Of a DNA stretch of 10,979 nt, positions 6,566 to 10,979 are shown piece by piece; the stretch's first letter is position 1; the number at the start of each line of letters is the position of its first letter. A program made the position numbers and the translations under genes. Origin of the DNA: Acidimicrobiaceae bacterium (GTDB taxonomy: Bacteria > Actinomycetota > Acidimicrobiia > Acidimicrobiales > Acidimicrobiaceae). Location: positions 1 to 10,979 of the forward strand of contig JABEUO010000061.1 in the NCBI GenBank assembly GCA_013044415.1. Reading direction: 5' to 3'. The notes beneath the pieces are model-generated. The model ran no database searches. It saw only the letters and a program-made list of their open reading frames with translations, and was not told the origin of the DNA.

Positions 6566-7938
6566 CTCAGTATCTTTCCTGGGTTCAGTAGCCACTTGGG
6601 GTCGAAAGCCAGCTTAATGCGGCTCATTAGTTCTAATTTATCGCTGTCTTCAGTATCGTAGAGGTGTTGGCGCTTGGCAATCCCGATCCCATGTTCAGCC
6701 GAAACTGCTCCACCTATCGAAAGGGCGTAGCGAAAAATCTCCTCCTCAACTTCATCAAGAAGGCTGGGGTCGGGCTGAAATATTGAGAAATGGATATTTC
6801 CATCACCTATATGGCCCGCACCTGAAATGTAGCTATTGGTCCGCATTGCCAATTCCTTAGCTACTTTCAAAAATCCAGCTAATTCGCTTCTCGGTACTAC
6901 GGTATCAAGTATGTCATTCGCTCCGGCTTCCTTTGACACCCAAAACGCTGATTCGCGTGCTAGCAGGAGGTCCTCTCCTTGCTTTTGGGTGAGAAAGTAG
7001 CACTCTATGGCACCACGTGAAGTCAAGGTCTGGGCTATTTCCTCTCTTTGGAGAGATAACTCGTCCCATTTTGACCCCTCTAACATGACTAGCAGATACG
7101 ATTGGGCAGCCTCCATAACCGAACCAGACATGCCGAGATCCACCTTCACCCGGTTTGCCATTGCGTATAGACCGGCCGCATCCATAAACTCAAGGACAAG
7201 GGGCAAGTTTTCAGAATTCACCAACTCAGGGACGCATGAGGTGGGTTCATCTGGCGATACAAAAGCTGCCAAAAGTGAAACCGTATGCTTCGGCCTCGGA
7301 TAAATGCGAAGAATGGCCTGAGTTACTACTCCAAGGGTGCCTTCAGAACCAATGATCAACTGGGTTAGATCATAACCCGATGTGGACTTGACGTATTTTC
7401 CACCACTTTTAACGATCGTCCCATTCATGAGTACAAACTCGGTGCCTAGCACTTGATGGCGAGTAACTCCGTATTTGACTGCTCGCATTCCGCCCGCGTT
7501 AGTCGCAACGTTCCCCCCTAGCGTCGAACCCAATTCGCCGGGGAAAACCGGGTACACGAATCCTAAGGCCTTTAAAGCTTCGTCCAATTGCGCCAAGGTT
7601 ACGCCAGCCTCAACCGTTGCGGTGAAATTCTCTTGGTCGATTTCAACAATGGAGTTCATCAGTTCTGTTGACAGGACAATCGCACCCGCCAAAGGTGTAG
7701 CGCCACCAGCTAGACCGGTTCCGGAACCCCTAGGGACGACGGCAACGTTGGCTTCCAGAGCGACCCGTAAAACTGCGGAAACCTCGTGGACCGATCTAAC
7801 CACCACAACACATAATGGTCGCTGTGGAGGTACACCTAACGCTTCATCATGAAAGTATCGTTCAGGAATATCATCGCCTTCAAATACCTTCGCCGAATCT
7901 AGGACATCTAAGATCTGAGCAACTACCGAATCTGACAA
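6562..7938 (-). CDS. FAD-linked 2-hydroxyacid oxidase/dehydrogenase, GlcD/D-lactate dehydrogenase family
   Basis: A 458-aa flavoprotein of the VAO/PCMH family, normal in length. The FAD-binding domain (about 40-215) has PRGSGTGLAGG (69-79), GELGSTLGGNVATNAGG (134-150) and GSEGTLG (197-203). The C-terminal FAD-linked oxidase domain (about 220-457) has GHIGDGNIH (375-383), EHGIG (415-419) and a closing NPGKI. H376, H383 and E415 match the metal ligands, and H416 the catalytic base, of D-2-hydroxyglutarate dehydrogenase relatives; R350 and K361 fall where substrate-binding residues lie. It should oxidise a D-2-hydroxyacid such as glycolate, D-lactate or 2-hydroxyglutarate to the 2-oxoacid. No GlcE/GlcF partners are in the window, so a single-subunit dehydrogenase is likely. 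The start is TTG: a stop lies two codons upstream and no other start precedes the FAD domain. Its stop overlaps the ThDP enzyme start. Confidence 0.9.
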   Translation of the reverse strand: MSDSVVAQILDVLDSAKVFEGDDIPERYFHDEALGVPPQRPLCVVVVRSVHEVSAVLRVALEANVAVVPRGSGTGLAGGATPLAGAIVLSTELMNSIVEIDQENFTATVEAGVTLAQLDEALKALGFVYPVFPGELGSTLGGNVATNAGGMRAVKYGVTRHQVLGTEFVLMNGTIVKSGGKYVKSTSGYDLTQLIIGSEGTLGVVTQAILRIYPRPKHTVSLLAAFVSPDEPTSCVPELVNSENLPLVLEFMDAAGLYAMANRVKVDLGMSGSVMEAAQSYLLVMLEGSKWDELSLQREEIAQTLTSRGAIECYFLTQKQGEDLLLARESAFWVSKEAGANDILDTVVPRSELAGFLKVAKELAMRTNSYISGAGHIGDGNIHFSIFQPDPSLLDEVEEEIFRYALSIGGAVSAEHGIGIAKRQHLYDTEDSDKLELMSRIKLAFDPKWLLNPGKILR

Positions 7939-7941
7939 CCG

Positions 7942-9234
7942 TCAACACCAACCTATCTGTCTGCTAACCGATGGAGAAAACGAGCGAGGAAACTGCACAA
8001 CGTCTTCTGCTTTGCGTTCCATTTTGAAGTCCAGCCTTGGTCGAAAAGCTCTGATTCCGGAGTCGGGTATCGAACGACGAAAGGCTCGCCGACCTCTGGA
8101 TCGCTCCATAGCGGGGAGGTGAAGGACTTCAATCTTTACCTCGCTGTCGACTTCCATTAGCTGACCTGTGAAGAAACTAGTACTTTCGTAATCGATACAC
8201 ATGGCTTGGCGGTCAAGTTGCGCAAGCTCGGCTTCCGCTCGCTCATTTTGGTGAGATAGCGGGAACCGTCGTAATAGCGATGCACCCACCATACGACGCT
8301 CGGCATTAGTTCGATGCGGTGCAGAAGCTATGGTGTTGCCGTCACCCTGTGAGATGGTGGCGGGCGAGATTAGTCCGAGGCGGGCGCATACCCGAACATA
8401 AAGGCACGGCCGTTCTTTACCTACCAGAGCGACAAAGTTAGTTCTAGCTGTATGTTTTCTTACTGAATATTGGCAGGGGACAAACGGTCTCCACCATCTC
8501 TCGAAGTTTGGGCAGCCGAGAAAGTGCGCGTTCTCGACTAGATATCGCTCCGCTCCGGTAACACTCCGTCTAACCTGAAGGGCGCCAATGGATGGTAACC
8601 CAGTTGCAATAGGATCTCTGTCAAAACCCATTGACCCTGTGTTCAAACCTACTCTGACGTCGTCTTTTCTATCCGAGTTGAATTGTTGGTAGCCTACCCT
8701 TTTGCAATTTCTCCTCCGTTGTTTGGAATTTGACCAGCTAAAGGGCACTCGCGCTTTATTCGCTGAACCGGATGAATACGCACCGTCGGAATGGTCTATC
8801 AAAAAGGAATACAGAACAACTTTGCTGTTTCGAATCCACTGAATGCGAGGTGATTCAAAGTTCCACGGAGCAGCTTCATAAGCTGGCTTGGACTGTTTAA
8901 CGAACGGCCCGGGCTTGACCTCGGGTAATGCCCCGTTGAGGGCGAACCGTGTAGCTCGAAAGCAAGACCACATTCCGGAGGCAAGCTGTCCACCCTTTGG
9001 CCCCACTACCGCTGGCGAAGCGTAAGTGAAGGTACAACGACTCGGTACTCGCTCACCGGAGTCATCACCTAATTGGGATGCCACGATGGCGAACCGTTCT
9101 AAGACCAGGTAATGGATAAAGTCCCATGCCAGCGAGACTCTGGCCGCAGGTTTACCATCATGAGGCGTAGCAGTACATCCGACTGACTTAGGTATCTTTT
9201 GGGGCTCTGTTTGTGTCGGCATCATCACAATCAT
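7942..9234 (-). CDS. Orphan hypothetical protein, 430 aa, upstream of the FAD oxidase
   Basis: I recognise no domain, signal peptide or clear membrane segment. The case for a gene rests on structure. The frame stays open for about 430 codons, where random sequence of this composition would give roughly one stop per 20 codons, and no long frame lies opposite. Its ATG at 9234 forms an ATGA overlap with the stop of the preceding ORF. It ends 3 nt before the TTG of the FAD oxidase, in the same frame (TGA CGG TTG). The protein is unusually rich in Arg and Ser, has many Cys and Trp for its size, and little Leu. Such composition is also typical of non-coding frames, so a young, fast-evolving or decaying gene is possible. 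An in-frame GTG at 9240 is an alternative start. The position suggests co-expression with the two enzymes. Confidence 0.5.
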   Translation of the reverse strand: MIVMMPTQTEPQKIPKSVGCTATPHDGKPAARVSLAWDFIHYLVLERFAIVASQLGDDSGERVPSRCTFTYASPAVVGPKGGQLASGMWSCFRATRFALNGALPEVKPGPFVKQSKPAYEAAPWNFESPRIQWIRNSKVVLYSFLIDHSDGAYSSGSANKARVPFSWSNSKQRRRNCKRVGYQQFNSDRKDDVRVGLNTGSMGFDRDPIATGLPSIGALQVRRSVTGAERYLVENAHFLGCPNFERWWRPFVPCQYSVRKHTARTNFVALVGKERPCLYVRVCARLGLISPATISQGDGNTIASAPHRTNAERRMVGASLLRRFPLSHQNERAEAELAQLDRQAMCIDYESTSFFTGQLMEVDSEVKIEVLHLPAMERSRGRRAFRRSIPDSGIRAFRPRLDFKMERKAEDVVQFPRSFSPSVSRQIGWC

Positions 9235-9797
9235 GCACACGCCAAATCAATAGCTCGCTGGGCTTTATTGGTTGACAGGCGGTGAAGCCAGCGAGGAACA
9301 CACAAGAATGCAAGCAGGCAATTGACATTGAGAAGTAGCACGTCACCCAGGGCGGCGGCCTCTGTAACATCCGATCTTATTGCCTGAGCCTTAAGTGTGA
9401 ACCGGATACACTCCCCTTCAACCTGGCATAGCCGACCTCGGTGTTTATTCAAACTTTTATCTTTCCTTGCATCACACTGCCGTGCCATAAGCCTCGGATT
9501 TTGACCTTCAAGGGTTGGACCAACCTCAATTGTTACTCTGACTGCGAAGTACCGGTACCCGGTAATCCAGGCACGAGCTCTACTTACTTGACAATCCAAG
9601 TCCGATTTTTGATCGCCAGAAGTTACCAGTGCAAATTGGGAAGCTGATTTAGATGCCGAGGGTTTCGACTCCATAACTCTCGCTAATTTGAGTCGCCAAC
9701 CTTTACGTGCTGGCTGGGAGAAATTGCCGACAAGACGCCACTTATTTAACATTTGACGAGGCTTATCTAGTGACGGCACCCATTTAATCCAGACCAT
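9231..9797 (-). CDS. Orphan hypothetical protein, 188 aa, first gene of the enzyme cluster
   Basis: No recognisable family. The protein is basic, with Lys/Arg-rich segments around 10-45 and 100-125 and one moderately hydrophobic stretch near 150-168 (LGDVLLLNVNCLLAFLCV), which could be a single membrane helix or a buried segment. The ATG at 9797 is preferred because CAGGA lies about 4 nt upstream; a GTG at 9815 is in frame and would add six residues. It ends in an ATGA overlap with the 430-aa orphan, which argues that both are translated. An open frame of this length is unlikely by chance, though less compelling than its neighbour. A promoter candidate lies about 110 nt upstream. Confidence 0.4.
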   Translation of the reverse strand: MVWIKWVPSLDKPRQMLNKWRLVGNFSQPARKGWRLKLARVMESKPSASKSASQFALVTSGDQKSDLDCQVSRARAWITGYRYFAVRVTIEVGPTLEGQNPRLMARQCDARKDKSLNKHRGRLCQVEGECIRFTLKAQAIRSDVTEAAALGDVLLLNVNCLLAFLCVPRWLHRLSTNKAQRAIDLACA

Positions 9798-9870
9798 TAT
9801 GTCCTGTTTTAGCACAGCGTTCCGACAACTGTTCTAACCTTCTCGAAAATAAGACTCTGGCTCGGCTGAA

Positions 9871-9920
9871 GCTGCATGGTAACTATGCAAGCGGCACCGA
9901 GAATACCCTAATGTTCGGTG
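9871..9920. repeat. Two adjacent hairpins upstream of the orphan cluster
   Basis: Hairpin one pairs GCTGCAT (9871-9877) with ATGCAAGC (9885-9892), with one bulged A. Hairpin two pairs CACCGA (9895-9900) with TCGGTG (9915-9920). They could be operators around the candidate promoter or structure in its leader. Neither is followed by a T-run on the minus strand. Confidence 0.4.
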
Positions 9921-9933
9921 AAAAACACGCCAA
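9905..9933 (-). promoter_or_regulatory. Candidate promoter of the four-gene cluster
   Basis: On the minus strand TTGGCG (9928-9933) and TAGGGT (9905-9910) are spaced by 17 nt. The key T, A and final T of the -10 are kept and four of six bases match at -35. The -10 box lies in the loop of an inverted repeat, CACCGA (9895-9900) with TCGGTG (9915-9920). The leader to the first ATG would be about 100 nt. Confidence 0.3.
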
Positions 9934-10171
9934 GAGGGGGTTTTATTAACCGCCGTCCAGTTGCGAGCCGGTGTCTTCATTGCTGAGCGGGGGTGTTTTT
10001 TCGAATATTTGTCTGATCGGTCCCGCTGCTCGAATTACCGGCACAATATCTAAAGTGGGACTCGGCGGTAGTAACTGAGTAGACCGCGAACTAGGTGCTC
10101 GCCGTTGATGGTCAATATATGGTTGTCAAGGTCAAGGTTGGCCTGATCCCGTAAACTAGGTTTCGAGACCC
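9934..10171. other. Non-coding stretch upstream of the orphan cluster
   Basis: No gene seen. It carries GGTCAA boxes at 10110-10115 and 10130-10135, the second within TTGTCAAGGTCAAGG, reminiscent of the boxes at 139-155. A T-run at 9996-10001 follows a G-rich tract on the plus strand, but no plus-strand gene ends nearby. The left part of a decayed IS200/IS605 element probably extends into this stretch. Confidence 0.4.
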
Positions 10172-10463
10172 TCTCAGTTTACCCTTCGTCCCGCTGTCAT
10201 CAGGGGGCGGCTTGAGTTGACTGAATTCGAGACCATGTTTGATCGCGTCCATCTTCTCGTTGGTACAGGTCACCCAATATGGCATCTGTCGTCTCGCCAA
10301 AGAGATCAAGGGTCGGTCGTCTCAGTGGCTTTGTTGGTGAGTCTCCACACCTTTTCTACAGACTCGCTAACGCGGTCGGACAAATTCATACTTCGTCGCT
10401 ACAGTCGGCGGTGCCCCGCTAGAAATTATCAAGCACTATGTGGTTAATCAGCGCAACGCTTGA
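10172..10463 (+). pseudogene. Broken IS200/IS605-family transposase gene (tnpA, HUH/Y1 type)
   Basis: The plus strand encodes pieces of an IS200/IS605 TnpA in two frames. Frame one reads LTEFETMFDRVHLLV from 10217, matching the conserved ETMPDHVHLLV; an upstream FTLRPAVIRGRLE (from about 10178) may be the worn VTKYRRPV region. After a frameshift near 10255-10263 the next frame reads GICRLAKEIKGRSSQW, then TNSYF and VATVGGAPLEIIKHYVVNQ, and ends at TGA 10461-10463. Stops TGA 10338-10340 and TAA 10368-10370 interrupt it. TnpA is a single-strand transposase using an HUH pair and a tyrosine: the first His is now Arg (RVH), while the Tyr and Gln of YVVNQ remain. The gene is dead. No tnpB is seen. 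The 5' limit is uncertain. Confidence 0.82.
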
Positions 10464-10482
10464 GCGTAGGTCTCAGGGCTTC

Positions 10483-10522
10483 TCCCTGGTGAGCTCTACA
10501 TCCCCATGGCCAAAGCCAGGGA
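10483..10522. repeat. Inverted repeat TCCCTGG/CCAGGGA downstream of the tnpA remnant
   Basis: Seven-bp arms at 10483-10489 and 10516-10522 with a 26-nt loop, starting 20 nt after the tnpA stop. With the hairpin at 10536-10555 it may belong to the subterminal palindromes of the right end of the decayed IS200/IS605 element. Confidence 0.4.
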
Positions 10523-10535
10523 CATTGTGCCGCAC

Positions 10536-10555
10536 TCCCATTCTGGACAATGGGA
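10536..10555. repeat. Hairpin TCCCATT-CTGGAC-AATGGGA
   Basis: Perfect 7-bp stem with a 6-nt loop. It lies between the tnpA remnant and the stop codon of the small membrane protein gene (10564-10566). It is either an IS200/IS605 right-end hairpin or the terminator stem of that minus-strand gene, but it lacks the T-run of an intrinsic terminator. Confidence 0.45.
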
Positions 10556-10563
10556 TGGTCAAG

Positions 10564-10755
10564 TTATCTTCGTTTTCTCAAAAAAGCCTTAAATACCACA
10601 AATCCAAGTCCGGCTATTACTGCGAGGGTTACCACGGTGGTCACGATTTGGCCAATAAAGTGTAAAACGAACGACACCAGTAGCACTGCTGCTATCGCCC
10701 CAATAGTTACCTTTGCTACTGAGCCGCCAGTCTTCTTTGCAGGAAGAATAGTCAT
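10564..10755 (-). CDS. Small two-helix membrane protein, 63 aa
   Basis: The protein is almost wholly hydrophobic from residue 16 to 58, enough for two membrane helices (about 16-35 and 37-58) with a short turn at GQ. The N-terminal segment (AKK) and C-terminal tail (LRKRR) are both positive, so both ends probably face the cytoplasm in a helical hairpin. The start ATG at 10755 has a GGGG about 7 nt upstream; another ATG 5 nt earlier is out of frame and meets a stop after one codon. No family is recognised. Regular alternation of hydrophobic helices and flanking charges argues for a real protein rather than a chance frame. It stands alone, with a long non-coding leader before it. Confidence 0.65.
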   Translation of the reverse strand: MTILPAKKTGGSVAKVTIGAIAAVLLVSFVLHFIGQIVTTVVTLAVIAGLGFVVFKAFLRKRR

Positions 10756-10879
10756 TTCATACCCCGTTCCACGACCGCCATGGGCCTAAACTTCGCCCTA
10801 TTAGTCTCCAATGAAATATACATATCCCTAGTGAGGATTAGCTCCTGTTCTTATGGATTCCTCTGAAATGCCCAGGAGT

Positions 10880-10885
10880 ATTATA
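10880..10885 (-). promoter_or_regulatory. Perfect -10 hexamer TATAAT upstream of the small membrane protein
   Basis: TATAAT on the minus strand, about 125 nt upstream of the ATG at 10755. No recognisable -35 hexamer stands at 16-18 nt. If used, the transcript would carry a leader of over 100 nt. The rest of 10756-10979 shows no gene. Confidence 0.3.
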
Positions 10886-10979
10886 AGAAAGTCAAAGAAG
10901 TAGCTCTTCGTGCGCAGCAGTACATTGGGCTAAAGTCCAGTTCATTGAGGGTCCATAACCGCTCAAGCTATAGCGAGAC

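Noticed and set aside
6566..6595. Upstream GTG start at 6595 for the ThDP enzyme (529 aa)
   Set aside because: It adds ten unconserved residues inside the preceding gene; the ATG at 6565 gives the family's MNGANAL opening and a clean ATGA overlap.
7475..7852. 125-aa frame on the plus strand
   Set aside because: Antisense to the FAD-binding domain of the oxidase; composition follows from the opposite strand.
9985..10001. G-rich tract followed by T-run, terminator-like on the plus strand
   Set aside because: No stable stem directly precedes the T-run and no plus-strand gene ends there.
10112..10309. 65-aa minus-strand frame
   Set aside because: It lies antisense to the tnpA remnant, starts with TTG, and has no protein-like features.
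10438..10665. 75-aa plus-strand frame
   Set aside because: It starts inside the end of the tnpA remnant in another frame and runs antisense into the small membrane protein gene.

Overview
The window suggests a moderate-GC (roughly 50%) member of the Actinomycetota. This rests on family resemblance and start-codon use, not on a marker gene. The clues are a helicase/SWIM-protein pair of actinobacterial type, a thiamine-diphosphate enzyme that begins MNGANAL like mycobacterial IlvX, and free use of GTG and TTG starts. The Acidimicrobiia are one possible home. All intact genes lie on the minus strand, so transcription runs from high to low coordinates.

Layout from the left. Positions 1-35 hold the first codons of a gene that leaves the window and looks like NAD(P) transhydrogenase subunit alpha. 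Positions 36-446 are non-coding and rich in palindromes and repeated TTGACC/TTTGGACT boxes. Positions 447-4557 hold a two-gene unit, a SNF2-family ATPase followed by a SWIM zinc-finger protein, with overlapping reading frames. Positions 4558-5005 are non-coding and contain a candidate promoter for the SNF2 gene.

Positions 5006-9797 hold four minus-strand genes packed without gaps, in transcription order: a 188-aa orphan, a 430-aa orphan, a GlcD-type FAD-linked 2-hydroxyacid oxidase/dehydrogenase, and a thiamine-diphosphate enzyme of the benzoylformate decarboxylase/IlvX-like group. The first and second genes, and the third and fourth, share 4-nt ATGA overlaps. The second and third are 3 nt apart. 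The last two enzymes suggest a two-step route from a 2-hydroxyacid to a 2-oxoacid to a decarboxylated or carboligated product. The two orphans have long open frames that chance cannot easily explain, but I recognise no domain in them.

Positions 9798-10563 are mostly non-coding. They carry a candidate promoter framed by inverted repeats and, on the plus strand, a broken IS200/IS605-family TnpA (HUH transposase) gene followed by two hairpins. Positions 10564-10755 encode a small two-helix membrane protein with a long leader upstream. No rRNA, tRNA or CRISPR array was seen.
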